From Candidatus Brachybacter algidus (lineage in GTDB: Bacteria; Bacteroidota; Bacteroidia; Chitinophagales; Saprospiraceae), in assembly GCA_016711705.1 (NCBI GenBank), contig JADJSK010000001.1:930001-994000 (forward strand): a stretch of DNA of 64,000 nucleotides, given 5' to 3'. Of this stretch, positions 1 to 8,408 are shown piece after piece. Position numbers and translations under genes: made by a program. The stretch's first letter is position 1. The number at the start of each line of letters is the position of its first letter. The notes under the pieces are model-generated. The model was not told the origin of the DNA, did no database searches, and saw only the letters and a list, made by a program, of their open reading frames with translations.

Positions 1-183
1 GCTTCTCAAATGACCGGAATTTTTAAAACTCCAATGGCAATCGCTATTATTTCACTTTTAGGGCAACTATTTTGGGGAGCAATCTTAGGTTTAATTTTTG
101 GAGCGATCATGAAAAAATGGCCACCGCCTGTTCAACATTCAAGTCCAGCCTACAAAGACCTGAATGAAGAAACAAGTATTTAA
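1..183 (+). CDS. C-terminal end of a DUF4199-like membrane protein (partial)
   Basis: An open frame enters from the left edge and ends at TAA 181-183, giving 60 residues. It reads a hydrophobic, Gly-rich segment (LLGQLFWGAILGLIFGAIM) that is clearly one membrane helix, then a short charged tail with Lys-Lys-Trp. In Bacteroidota a DUF4199 four-helix membrane protein often precedes a GT2 glycosyltransferase of the type that follows here, and the last helix plus basic tail fits. The family call rests on context and a single helix, so it is tentative. The start lies outside the window. Confidence 0.5.
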   Translation, partial: ASQMTGIFKTPMAIAIISLLGQLFWGAILGLIFGAIMKKWPPPVQHSSPAYKDLNEETSI

Positions 184-213
184 TACTCATAGCAAAGGTT
201 AAGCATAAAACCT

Positions 214-221
214 TACATTTG
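214..221 (+). promoter_or_regulatory. Candidate -7 promoter box (TAnnTTTG) before the GT2 gene
   Basis: TACATTTG matches the Bacteroidota -7 consensus TAnnTTTG and lies 22 bases before the ATG at 244. No clear -33 TTTG is visible at the usual distance, so support is moderate. It would start transcription of the GT2-gmhA-gmhB operon separately from the upstream membrane gene. Confidence 0.4.
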
Positions 222-243
222 TGAGCATTTTCAAAATAATTGA

Positions 244-1197
244 ATGGATCCCGAATTAATTCAAATTTCTGTTGTCGTCCCTCTATATAATGAGGAAGAA
301 TCTTTGCCTGAACTTACTGACTGGATCAGAAAAGTGATGATAGCAAATAATTTCAGCTATGAAGTCATTCTTGTAGATGACGGAAGTACTGATGATTCCT
401 GGAAAATAGTAGAAATGCTTTCTACAGCGAATCCTTATATAAAAGGAATTCGTTTTAAAAGAAATTACGGCAAATCGGCTGCGCTTCATGAAGGATTTAC
501 AATGTCACGAGGGAATGTAGTCATTACGATGGATGCCGATCTTCAGGACAGTCCTGAGGAAATACCCGATCTATATAAGATGATCACTGTAGATGGTTTT
601 GATCTGGTAAGTGGTTGGAAAAAGAAAAGGTACGATCCCCTTAGCAAAACGATACCAACGAAATTATTCAATGCTGTGACAAGAAAGATCAGCGATATTC
701 AGTTGCACGATTTTAATTGCGGTTTGAAAGCGTATAAAGGCAAAGTAGTTCATTCTATTGAAGTCTATGGCGAAATGCATCGTTATATACCGATAATAGC
801 TAAATGGGCAGGATTTGGTAAAATAGGTGAAAAGGTAGTTCAACATCAGGAGCGGAAGTATGGCGTAACGAAATTTGGGTTCAACAGATTTATCAATGGT
901 TTTTTGGATTTGTTGTCCATATTTTTTGTTGGAAAATTTGGTAAGAAGCCAATGCATTTCTTCGGATCTCTTGGTGTCATTGCATTTTTCATTGGATTTA
1001 TAATATTAATCGAACTGAGCATTGAAAAGATATTTTTCAATATCGGTGGAATTGCCGATAGACCTTTATTCTTCCTTGGAATGCTTTGCACTATAATTGG
1101 TTCGCAGCTATTCCTAACGGGCTTTGTTGCTGAATTGATCAGTAGAAACTCAGCAAGTCGCAATCATTACCTGATTGAGGAAAAAATTGGTTTATGA
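244..1197 (+). CDS. Family 2 glycosyltransferase (DPM1/GtrB-like, polyprenyl-phosphate type)
   Basis: The 317-residue protein has a GT-A catalytic domain in its first ~220 residues: an N-terminal VVPLYNEEESL strand, the VDDGSTD nucleotide-binding motif near residue 40, and DADLQD as the DXD metal-binding motif near residue 98. Two hydrophobic helices follow (about residues 240-262 and 275-300), the layout of GtrB-like enzymes that move a sugar from a nucleotide sugar to a polyprenyl phosphate at the inner membrane. Its TGA overlaps the gmhA ATG (ATGA, 1194-1197), so translation is probably coupled. The shared operon suggests an envelope glycan role; the sugar donor cannot be read from sequence. 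Confidence 0.88.
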   Translation: MDPELIQISVVVPLYNEEESLPELTDWIRKVMIANNFSYEVILVDDGSTDDSWKIVEMLSTANPYIKGIRFKRNYGKSAALHEGFTMSRGNVVITMDADLQDSPEEIPDLYKMITVDGFDLVSGWKKKRYDPLSKTIPTKLFNAVTRKISDIQLHDFNCGLKAYKGKVVHSIEVYGEMHRYIPIIAKWAGFGKIGEKVVQHQERKYGVTKFGFNRFINGFLDLLSIFFVGKFGKKPMHFFGSLGVIAFFIGFIILIELSIEKIFFNIGGIADRPLFFLGMLCTIIGSQLFLTGFVAELISRNSASRNHYLIEEKIGL

Positions 1198-1790
1198 GCC
1201 ACATGCTGAACATAGCCAACATTCTTACGGAACATGATACCGTGCTACAATCGGTTAGAAATGATGCCAAACTTCTACAAAATTTAGAAATATTCACCAA
1301 CAAAGTAATAGAGTGTTACAATCTTGATGGAAAGATCCTCCTTTGTGGTAATGGCGGTAGTGCTTCCGATGCACAACACATCGCTGCTGAGTGGCAAGGA
1401 AGATATTTACTGGATAGAAGACCGTTACACGCAGAGGCATTGCATGCAAATACATCTTACATCACTGCAGTAGCAAATGACTATGGCTTTGAGCATATTT
1501 ATTCAAGGGCAGTTGAAGCACAAGGCAGAAAAAATGACATCCTGATCGGACTTTCTACTTCAGGCAACTCTCCTAATATTGTCGCTGCATTATCACAAGG
1601 GAGAAAAAACGGCATGTACTGTATTGGAATGACCGGCAATAAAAATGATACTAAGATGTCGGAATTTTGTGATCTTTTGATTGCAGTTCCTTCTTCGGTA
1701 ACAGCTCGTATTCAGGAAATGCACATACTCATTGGACACATTGTCTGTGAACTATCAGAACAAAAACTTTTTGGTGAGTCAATCTCTTGA
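1194..1790 (+). CDS. gmhA: Phosphoheptose isomerase (sedoheptulose 7-phosphate isomerase)
   Basis: A 198-residue single SIS-domain protein of the usual GmhA length. The family signature LLCGNGGSASDAQHIAAEW lies near residues 48-66, followed by the NDYGFEHIYSR segment and GLSTSGNSPNI, the phosphosugar-binding serine loop. A late EMHILIGHIVCELSE helix holds Glu and His expected for catalysis. GmhA converts sedoheptulose 7-phosphate to D-glycero-D-manno-heptose 7-phosphate in the cytoplasm, the first step to ADP-heptose. It overlaps the GT2 gene by 4 bases and gmhB by about 17. A second in-frame ATG at 1203 is an alternative start. Confidence 0.93.
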   Translation: MSHMLNIANILTEHDTVLQSVRNDAKLLQNLEIFTNKVIECYNLDGKILLCGNGGSASDAQHIAAEWQGRYLLDRRPLHAEALHANTSYITAVANDYGFEHIYSRAVEAQGRKNDILIGLSTSGNSPNIVAALSQGRKNGMYCIGMTGNKNDTKMSEFCDLLIAVPSSVTARIQEMHILIGHIVCELSEQKLFGESIS

Positions 1791-2337
1791 AATACCGGAT
1801 ATAGATAAGTCATGGACTATTTTTCTTGACAGAGATGGTGTTATTAATGAGCGTATCATGGGCCATTACATCACCAAGGTGGAGGACTTTAAGTTTTTAC
1901 CGGGAGTCATTGATGCCATCGGAATCTTCAATAAATTATTCTACAAGACTATCATCGTCACGAATCAGGCAGGTGTAGGAAAAAGGTTAATGTCCCAAAA
2001 AGATCTAGATGACATTCACAACCACCTTGAATCAGAATTAAAACTCAATGGCGCTTTTGTAGACAAGATCTATGCCTGCACTGACTTACCATCCAAGGCA
2101 TCAAATCACCGCAAGCCTAATCCTTATATGGGAATTCGCGCATCACATGATATGCCGGGTATCGAACTGAAAAAATCTATCATGGTCGGTGATACAAAAA
2201 GTGATATGCAGTTCGGCAGGAGGCTTGGTGCTTTAACTGTACTTATCGAGCATGGATTGGAAGAGCAGGCTGAAATTGAATATTCGTTGATTGATTATAG
2301 ATTTTCTTCTCTTTTCGCATTTGCAAGTTCTTTGTAA
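1774..2337 (+). CDS. gmhB: D-glycero-D-manno-heptose 1,7-bisphosphate 7-phosphatase-like HAD hydrolase
   Basis: HAD-superfamily protein with FLDRDGVINE (motif I, nucleophile Asp and acid/base Asp), VTNQAGVGK (motif II region), and MVGDTKSDMQFGRRLGA (motif IV), all typical of GmhB/HisB-type phosphatases. It removes the 7-phosphate of heptose bisphosphate, and its place right after gmhA supports that substrate over histidinol phosphate. No ATG is available upstream of the catalytic motif: GTG at 1774 leaves the usual short N-terminal lead, with TTG at 1771 or 1732 as alternatives (up to 59 bases of overlap with gmhA). No heptose kinase/adenylyltransferase gene (hldE) is in the window. Confidence 0.85.
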   Translation: MSQSLEIPDIDKSWTIFLDRDGVINERIMGHYITKVEDFKFLPGVIDAIGIFNKLFYKTIIVTNQAGVGKRLMSQKDLDDIHNHLESELKLNGAFVDKIYACTDLPSKASNHRKPNPYMGIRASHDMPGIELKKSIMVGDTKSDMQFGRRLGALTVLIEHGLEEQAEIEYSLIDYRFSSLFAFASSL

Positions 2338-2503
2338 GACAATAAGCAAGAGGTTAGCAATATTAACTTAGATCTTTTGATGACTAAGTTATTTCGGAAA
2401 ACATTCAGGAATTAAGACCATTAAAAGTGATTGTTCCCTATCAAAAAATTATCATTTTCAAATAATACATACTTTATAAACTAATGCTTCAATGATAATT
2501 ATC

Positions 2504-2524
2504 ATTATTCACTTTTCATTCTTC
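2504..2524. repeat. Short heptamer array, unit ATTATTC
   Basis: Three consecutive 7-mers (attattc, acttttc, attcttc) in one phase. They sit next to a perfect 16-bp palindrome AATGATAATTATCATT at 2491-2506. The same degenerate unit returns at 2841 and 3142, framing the larger duplicated block. Confidence 0.5.
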
Positions 2525-2594
2525 ATAAATAAGTAGTCTACTCCCTCGGTTCCACAATCCCAAGAGGTGCGATTCGGGATAGGGTAACCTTCGC

Positions 2595-3075
2595 TCAGCG
2601 TTCCATAGCCACTGATATACAATAATTTGAAGATAAAATATGATCGTGAGGTTCGGCGTAGGTTAACCTACGTCGGGGTGTCATCAAAGTTTACTTTGAC
2701 ATTTACAAAAAAGATGTGTATAAACCCTAGCTCCAAAGAGGGACATCTGCTCCTCATCTTACTTTTGTTTATTGATAGAAAAAAATTGAATAATCAGAAA
2801 TAGCCTGAGCCAAAGATCTTGTGTGAATGCAGGTTCGTCTATTATTCATTTTTCATTATTCATTAAAAAACCCACTCCCTCGGCCTTTTACCTAAGCTCA
2901 GCGTTCCATAGCGAATGATATACAATAATTTAAAGAAAAACTATGATCGTGAGGTTCGGCGTAGGTTAGCCTACGTCGGGGTGTCATCAAAGTTTACTTT
3001 GAAATTTACAAAAAAGATGTGTATAATCCCTAGCTTCAAAGAGGGACATCTGCTCCTTATCTTACTTTTAGTTAT
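2595..3075. repeat. Duplicated ~180-bp intergenic block, copies 303 bp apart, each with a 16-bp palindrome
   Basis: The stretch 2595-2772 recurs at about 2898-3075 with a constant offset of 303 bp and few differences. Each copy holds a palindrome: CGTAGGTTAACCTACG at 2657-2672 and CGTAGGTTAGCCTACG at 2960-2975, followed by CGGGGTGTC and a small stem TCAAAG/CTTTGA. The 833-bp gap 2338-3170 between gmhB and the convergent pseudouridine synthase gene otherwise holds only AT-rich sequence. A 110-codon frame across the second copy shows no protein-like composition and is not called a gene. Confidence 0.75.
2841..2861. repeat. Short heptamer array, unit ATTATTC
   Basis: Three in-phase 7-mers (attattc, atttttc, attattc) between the two copies of the 303-bp-offset block. 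Confidence 0.5.
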
Positions 3076-3141
3076 TCAGAGATTGCTGTGGAATGTTCGA
3101 AAATCGCCTGCATCCATAATCAAGCAACAATGTCGGCTCTC

Positions 3142-3176
3142 ATTATTCACTATTCATTTTTCGTTATTTATTAATA
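3142..3176. repeat. Heptamer array overlapping the stop codon of the pseudouridine synthase gene
   Basis: Five in-phase 7-mers (attattc, actattc, atttttc, gttattt, attaata). The array runs into the minus-strand TAA at 3171-3173, so it forms the immediate 3' end of the rluA-like gene. Confidence 0.55.
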
Positions 3177-3866
3177 CAAGTGCCACCAAACTGCCTCTGG
3201 TAATTCCGCCTCAATTGTTATCAGTTCTTTCTTCACTGGATGAATGAATTCCAGAGATCGACTGTGCAAAGCTATTGATAGGTCCGGTAAAGGGGATTTA
3301 GCACCATATTTGATATCGCCGATGATGGGTGTGCGCATAGACGCCATCTGCACGCGGATTTGATGTGACCTACCTGTAAGTGGCGTGATCTTAATGAGTG
3401 ATGTTCTGTTTACTGAACTTTGTACTTCATAATCCAACTGGGCAAATTTTGCTTCTTTGGGATATTTACCTGTAGTTGGAAATGAACGAACTGTATTTGT
3501 TTTTGGGTCTTTAAGTAAATAATGCTCCAGACTTCCTGTCGGCTTTGCAGGAATTCCTTCTAAGACAGCAAAATATGTTTTCGTTACATTTCTACTGCTG
3601 AAGAGTAAATTCATGCGTTCAAGTGCTTTGCTTGTTCTTGCAAAGATTACCAAACCGGTTACCGGTCTATCCAGCCTGTGAATACTACCCAAAAAGACTT
3701 CCCCCGGCTTATTGAAGGCTTCTTTGATATATATTTTCAGAGCATCTACCAACGAAATGTCTCCTGTCTTATCTCCCTGAACTAACCAGCCGGCCTTCTT
3801 ATTGATGGCGATGAGGTGATTGTCTTCGTAAACGATGCGGGATTTAAGTTCTAACTGGTCGATCAA
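3171..3866 (-). CDS. RluA-family RNA pseudouridine synthase
   Basis: A 231-residue protein matching the RluA catalytic core without an S4 domain: VYEDNHLIAINKKAGWLVQ near the N terminus, the catalytic motif GSIHRLDRPVTGLVIFA near residue 63 with the essential Asp in HRLDRP, and PLTGRSHQIRVQMA followed by IIGDIKYG in the second half. Such enzymes isomerise specific uridines in rRNA or tRNA; the short S4-less form resembles RluA/TruC types, but the target base cannot be deduced. The start is TTG at 3866; no ATG exists before the conserved core. The gene stands alone, convergent with gmhB. Confidence 0.88.
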   Translation of the reverse strand: MIDQLELKSRIVYEDNHLIAINKKAGWLVQGDKTGDISLVDALKIYIKEAFNKPGEVFLGSIHRLDRPVTGLVIFARTSKALERMNLLFSSRNVTKTYFAVLEGIPAKPTGSLEHYLLKDPKTNTVRSFPTTGKYPKEAKFAQLDYEVQSSVNRTSLIKITPLTGRSHQIRVQMASMRTPIIGDIKYGAKSPLPDLSIALHSRSLEFIHPVKKELITIEAELPEAVWWHLY

Positions 3867-3915
3867 AGGTTGGGAATTAAGAATTTTTGAAGTGCATTTT
3901 GGTTATGTGGCAAAG

Positions 3916-3945
3916 ACTCCCCCTTGGCCCCCTCTATGAGAGGGG
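3916..3945 (-). repeat. C-rich REP-like hairpin, family 1 (reverse orientation)
   Basis: Reading the minus strand gives a hairpin of about four C:G pairs with a short loop, then GGGGCCAAGGGGGAGT. Related copies lie at 55335, 59541, 59629 and (diverged) 59455 and 63002. All are intergenic and G/C-rich in an AT-rich genome, which marks them as a dispersed palindromic repeat. Confidence 0.6.
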
Positions 3946-4021
3946 ATATTGGATTGGCCGGATATTTTTCGTTTTAAGAATTATACTTTTTATCACTTTA
4001 TAATTTGGGAGTAATAATTAA

Positions 4022-5983
4022 TTATATCTTGATGAAAGGAGCATTTGAAACGAGTTCATTGCCATTGTAAATCATCATTCTGTATGAACCGGAATGTAAA
4101 TTCGACACATTAATATTGTCTAATGCAGATATAACTTTGCCATCTTTAATTAATTTTCCATTAATATCAATGATGCTCCATGTTAAATTATTTAAAGCGG
4201 ATTTTTTAAAATCAAGCTGAAGAAATTCACTAACTGGATTTGGATAGATCTTCATTCCTAAATCATCCACTTTATGACTTCCTAACACGATATCTCCTTT
4301 GATGACCTGACCTTTAGCTGCAAGCCATAATTCAGGGTCAAATTCCACAGTTTCAACAACAAATCCTGGATTTAAAATAAAAACTTGGCCAGATGATGTG
4401 TTTTCCAACCTAACAATAGTTTCTTGTCCCTGGCCTTTTAATCTCACTGGTACAGGCATTTCATAAAAGTCGACGGATGGATCTGATGTAGTTTGCGATA
4501 ATTTTATCAACAACTTATCCGGCTCCTGATCCCACTTAACTTCATATGTCGGAAATCCCTGACCCACAAACCAATCATCAAAGTATTCCTGAAGATCCTG
4601 TCCGGAAATAGCCTCCATTTGCGCTTGAAATTCCGGTGTCAAAGCAAATCCATGACCTTTGTCATTTAAATAATTTCTCATCCCGGCAAAGAAATCTTCA
4701 TCACCTAGCTTCCATCTCAACATATGTAACAAATACGAACCTTTGTTGTAAGATAATCTTGAACTGAAGATACGATTGACACTTGTAGGATCACTAACTT
4801 TGACAGAACCTCCCGGTTGAGAAGTGATAGAATTGATCTTGCCAAGTTTCCAGTTGTACCAGGTATCTGCTGATTGAAAATGCTCTCTCGTAAGACCTTC
4901 AAGATATGTTGCAAAACCTTCATTTAACCAGATATTTTCCCAATCACCACAAGTAATATAATCTCCAAACCATTGATGACCAAGTTCATGTGCAAGTAAT
5001 CCCCAGTCAAAACTAACGACATAACTCATCGTTTGATGCTCCATTCCACCACCCCATCCAAACTGGGCATGGCCATATTTTTCATCCCTAAATGGATAAG
5101 AAACGAAGAGACTATCATAATATTCAAGTACTCTTACATTATCGGCAGTGCCATTCTTAGCAGCATTCAAGCTCTCAGGATAAACATAGTTTACCATAGG
5201 CATTATTTTGCCATCGCTTAAATGTACATCATCAATATATGCTACATAATTAGTAACTGAAATCGCAATAAGATAGGCAGCAATTGGATGTCTGTGTTTC
5301 CAGTGAAATAATTTCATATCGCCTGGAAGTGATCTTTCTTCAGTCAGAACACCATTACTTGCCGCGCGATATTTAGAACCGGTAGTGACATAAACGTCGA
5401 TGCTATCTATTTTATCATCCAACCCATTTTTGCAAGGCCACCAATCCTGGGCACCGAAAGGTTCTGACAAAGTCCACAGTGCAGGATCATTATTATTACC
5501 ATGGGTACTCTGAATGAAAGATCCAAAACCACCTGATGGTGGAACTCCGTGATAATAGATAGAAATACTGTCTAGTTGGCCGGTATTCAATATCTGACCT
5601 AGGTCTATTTTTAAGACATAATCATCAGGCTGGGTATAAGACATCGCTTTATGTCTATAAATAATGCTGTCAATGATCAATTCGTTGGAAAGATCGAAAT
5701 ACATTTCATTGAATCCATCAGTTAAAGGAATGAAATAAGGAGTTGCTGAACCCTTAATAGCATATACAGCAGGATCAATATCCCATTGAAATCGGTAATA
5801 TTTCAAATCATAATTTGTAGTTAAAGGATTGGAATACTTCTGTAGGTCGATTAGATTTCTTGCTGAATGTGCCTTATTGCAATAGACTTCATTCAACTCA
5901 TCGTGCTGTGTAAAGGAAGAGGTAAGGGAAAATAAAAAACATAATGTAAGCAAGGAGTTTGCTACTTTATTAAAAGAATACAT
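4022..5983 (-). CDS. Secreted M1-family zinc aminopeptidase with T9SS sorting tail
   Basis: A 653-residue protein with a signal peptide (hydrophobic run to about residue 25). The M1 catalytic domain is complete: GGGMEH near residue 311 is the substrate-anchoring GAMEN-equivalent, and HELGH (His332, Glu333, His336) with Glu355 after 18 residues forms the zinc site. The last ~80 residues start with KIYPNPVSEFLQLDF and end as a beta-rich tail, the type A T9SS sorting domain, so the enzyme is probably exported and displayed or released at the surface. It cleaves N-terminal residues from peptides. ATG at 5983. Single gene, transcribed away from mqnD; no terminator hairpin was seen downstream. Confidence 0.93.
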   Translation of the reverse strand: MYSFNKVANSLLTLCFLFSLTSSFTQHDELNEVYCNKAHSARNLIDLQKYSNPLTTNYDLKYYRFQWDIDPAVYAIKGSATPYFIPLTDGFNEMYFDLSNELIIDSIIYRHKAMSYTQPDDYVLKIDLGQILNTGQLDSISIYYHGVPPSGGFGSFIQSTHGNNNDPALWTLSEPFGAQDWWPCKNGLDDKIDSIDVYVTTGSKYRAASNGVLTEERSLPGDMKLFHWKHRHPIAAYLIAISVTNYVAYIDDVHLSDGKIMPMVNYVYPESLNAAKNGTADNVRVLEYYDSLFVSYPFRDEKYGHAQFGWGGGMEHQTMSYVVSFDWGLLAHELGHQWFGDYITCGDWENIWLNEGFATYLEGLTREHFQSADTWYNWKLGKINSITSQPGGSVKVSDPTSVNRIFSSRLSYNKGSYLLHMLRWKLGDEDFFAGMRNYLNDKGHGFALTPEFQAQMEAISGQDLQEYFDDWFVGQGFPTYEVKWDQEPDKLLIKLSQTTSDPSVDFYEMPVPVRLKGQGQETIVRLENTSSGQVFILNPGFVVETVEFDPELWLAAKGQVIKGDIVLGSHKVDDLGMKIYPNPVSEFLQLDFKKSALNNLTWSIIDINGKLIKDGKVISALDNINVSNLHSGSYRMMIYNGNELVSNAPFIKI

Positions 5984-6139
5984 GTTGGTCCATTTATGTG
6001 TTGAAAATCAAAGGTAGTCAAAGGTTGATAATATTTATTAACCAAAAAGTTTATACATAGTTAACGTGTTGAATTTAGAAAAGTGAACCACGATAAACAT
6101 TTACAGTATAATTTCAGTTAATAAACATAAAAATACGAG

Positions 6140-6940
6140 ATGACGCTATCCTTTGCTATTTCTCCATGTCCCAATGATACTTTTATTTATGGTGCTATTG
6201 CAAATCAACTAATTGAATCTCCACATGAATTCGAATTTTCTTATCATGATATAGAGACATTGAACAAAATGGCTCAAACTGGAAAAACCGATTTGATCAA
6301 AATGAGTTTCTATAATTACTTTCATGTAAAAGATAATTATAGATTACTCCCATGTGGAGGTGCTCTGGGAAGAGGTGTTGGGCCGCTTTTAATAACTAAA
6401 AATATAAATGAATTTCAAGGACATAATTCCATAAGAATAGCTATTCCCGGAAAGAATACAACAGCTAATTTCTTATTAAATTTTTATAATCCTGAATATA
6501 CCGAACTTATTGAATTCCCTTTTGATAAGATAGAACAGGCAGTACTTAATGGTGATGTTGAGGCTGGTGTGATCATCCATGAAAACCGATTTACTTACGC
6601 AGATAAAGGTCTTCAACTATTAGTTGATTTGGGCAGTCACTGGGAATCTGTCACCTCATCCCCTATTCCACTTGGCTGTCTGGCTGTAAGACAGGATATC
6701 GCTTATGAGATCGAAGAAGATATCATAAAATTAGTTAGGCAAAGTATATTATTTGCACAAAATGATTATTCCGCTATAAAAAATTATGTGGCAGATCATG
6801 CTCAGGAAATGGATCCAAAAGTAGCCCAGGCGCATATAGAACTGTACGTTAATGACTTTTCCTATGATATGGGCAGTGAAGGCTGGAAGGCTGTAGATGC
6901 AATGGAATTGCATTTGAAAACAAATCAACTTATAAATTAA
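6140..6940 (+). CDS. mqnD: 1,4-dihydroxy-6-naphthoate synthase (futalosine menaquinone pathway)
   Basis: A 266-residue periplasmic-binding-fold enzyme. It begins LSFAISPCPNDTFIYGA, the MqnD signature in which the N-terminal strand meets a CPND loop, and carries CGGALGRGVGPLLITK near residues 71-86, the substrate-loop motif of the family, and later VIIHENRFTY with the catalytic-region His. MqnD converts cyclic dehypoxanthine futalosine to 1,4-dihydroxy-6-naphthoate in the cytoplasm, so menaquinone is probably made by the futalosine route rather than MenA-H. ATG at 6140. It lies head-to-head with the aminopeptidase gene. Other mqn genes are not in the window. Confidence 0.92.
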   Translation: MTLSFAISPCPNDTFIYGAIANQLIESPHEFEFSYHDIETLNKMAQTGKTDLIKMSFYNYFHVKDNYRLLPCGGALGRGVGPLLITKNINEFQGHNSIRIAIPGKNTTANFLLNFYNPEYTELIEFPFDKIEQAVLNGDVEAGVIIHENRFTYADKGLQLLVDLGSHWESVTSSPIPLGCLAVRQDIAYEIEEDIIKLVRQSILFAQNDYSAIKNYVADHAQEMDPKVAQAHIELYVNDFSYDMGSEGWKAVDAMELHLKTNQLIN

Positions 6941-7001
6941 TTGTCATTACATATTTCAAATATTTATATGTTACTTTGTCTGATATAAGAGCCATTATTC
7001 A

Positions 7002-8390
7002 TTGAAAAAACTTTATGCCATAGTCGATATTGAAACCACCGGTGGTACAGCGGCGAGGGATAAAATCACTGAAATTGCCATCGTACATCACGATGGAGAG
7101 CGCATCACAGATAAATATTCTACGCTGGTTAATCCTGAAAGATCAATTCCTTACCACATTATTGGTTTGACTGGCATTACAAATGACATGGTGGCCAATG
7201 CCCCAAAGTTTTACGAAGTAGCAAAAGAAATCATTGAGTGGACAGAAGGTCGGATATTTGTAGCACACAACGTAAATTTTGATTACGGATTCCTGAAAGA
7301 AGAATTCAAAAGTCTGGGTTATACCTTTACCCGATCGACCTTGGATACAGTAAGTTTGAGTAGATTGGCATTTCCGGGACATAAATCTTACAGTCTCAGT
7401 AACCTCATTCTGAGATTTGACTTAACAGTGAAAGATCGTCACAGGGCTCTTGATGATGCCTGGGCGACTGCTCAGATATTCACTATGATAATGGAATCCG
7501 GAGCTTATGAAGGCACAGTAAATAACTTTATAGCCATGGGCATTCGTGCTTCAAATCTCCCTCAGGGAATTACATTGCAAGATATTCTTGGACTTCCTGA
7601 AAGTCATGGTGTGTACTATTTCAGAAATAATGAAGGGACGTTGATCTATGTTGGTAAAAGCAAAAATATTAAGAGTAGGATAGCACAGCATTTCACCGAC
7701 CACACGGCAAAATCAACCAAAATACGTCAAAGTACACATACACTCGATTATGTAGAAACAGGCAATGAACTGGCGGCGCTAATTCGGGAATCCATTGAAA
7801 TCCGTTCCTTGAATCCTTTATATAATAAAGCTCAAAGAAATGCAAGTTATCCTTACGTTCTAATAATCGACGAAAAAGGGATTAAACCAACAATGAAGTT
7901 GATCAAGACTAAGGATGCCGCACCTGATCAACGAAAGATCAAATATTTCACACACAAAAAATTAGGAGAGATATATTTAAATTCAAAGGTTAATGAACTT
8001 GCGATTCGCTTTTCTGAAATTGATGAAGAGGAAGATCGAGGAAATAATTCACTCTTAAATATGTGGCTTGGGCTTCAGGAAGTTACGGAAGAGGTAAGTG
8101 CTGAAATATTAAAATCAACATTTCACAAATTTATATCTCAAATTTCTCTATGGTTTGACGAAGACTTTCTGCTAATTGCAGAAGGAAGGAGCGCCGAAGA
8201 AAAGTGTATCTTCATGATTCACAATGGACAATTCTACGGCTACGAATATCTGGACGAAACGGCACAAATCAGCAATGTTGAAAATATGAAAGATCATATT
8301 AAACAAGTATTGTATCATCCTGAAATGGATCTAATCATTCATCATTTTATCAAAAAAAATCCAGGCAAATTCAAATTGATTAAATTTTGA
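7002..8390 (+). CDS. DEDDh exonuclease fused to a GIY-YIG endonuclease domain
   Basis: A 462-residue two-domain nuclease. Residues 1-165 form a DnaQ-like 3'-5' exonuclease: DIETTG (Asp9, Glu11), VAHNVNFDYGFL (ExoII) and HRALDDAWATA (ExoIIIe, His and Asp). Residues ~195-280 form a GIY-YIG domain (HGVYYFRNN...IYVGKSKN...RIAQHF), with the NELAALIRESIEIRSLNPLYN helix shared with UvrC and Cho. The C-terminal ~180 residues resemble the Cho-type extension. This fusion is annotated in many bacteria, often as DNA polymerase III epsilon-like; a repair role is likely but undefined. Start TTG at 7002, the only one that keeps ExoI. It lies 18 bases before the aminotransferase gene. Confidence 0.88.
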   Translation: MKKLYAIVDIETTGGTAARDKITEIAIVHHDGERITDKYSTLVNPERSIPYHIIGLTGITNDMVANAPKFYEVAKEIIEWTEGRIFVAHNVNFDYGFLKEEFKSLGYTFTRSTLDTVSLSRLAFPGHKSYSLSNLILRFDLTVKDRHRALDDAWATAQIFTMIMESGAYEGTVNNFIAMGIRASNLPQGITLQDILGLPESHGVYYFRNNEGTLIYVGKSKNIKSRIAQHFTDHTAKSTKIRQSTHTLDYVETGNELAALIRESIEIRSLNPLYNKAQRNASYPYVLIIDEKGIKPTMKLIKTKDAAPDQRKIKYFTHKKLGEIYLNSKVNELAIRFSEIDEEEDRGNNSLLNMWLGLQEVTEEVSAEILKSTFHKFISQISLWFDEDFLLIAEGRSAEEKCIFMIHNGQFYGYEYLDETAQISNVENMKDHIKQVLYHPEMDLIIHHFIKKNPGKFKLIKF

Positions 8391-8408
8391 AAAAAGACAG
8401 TTTAAACC

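Noticed and set aside
2915..3247. 110-codon plus-strand frame
   Set aside because: It runs through the duplicated palindromic block and into the antisense of the pseudouridine synthase gene; composition is not protein-like.
7002..8390. Homing endonuclease of an intron (GIY-YIG)
   Set aside because: The GIY-YIG part has the UvrC/Cho NELAALIRE helix and is fused to an exonuclease; no intron structure surrounds it.
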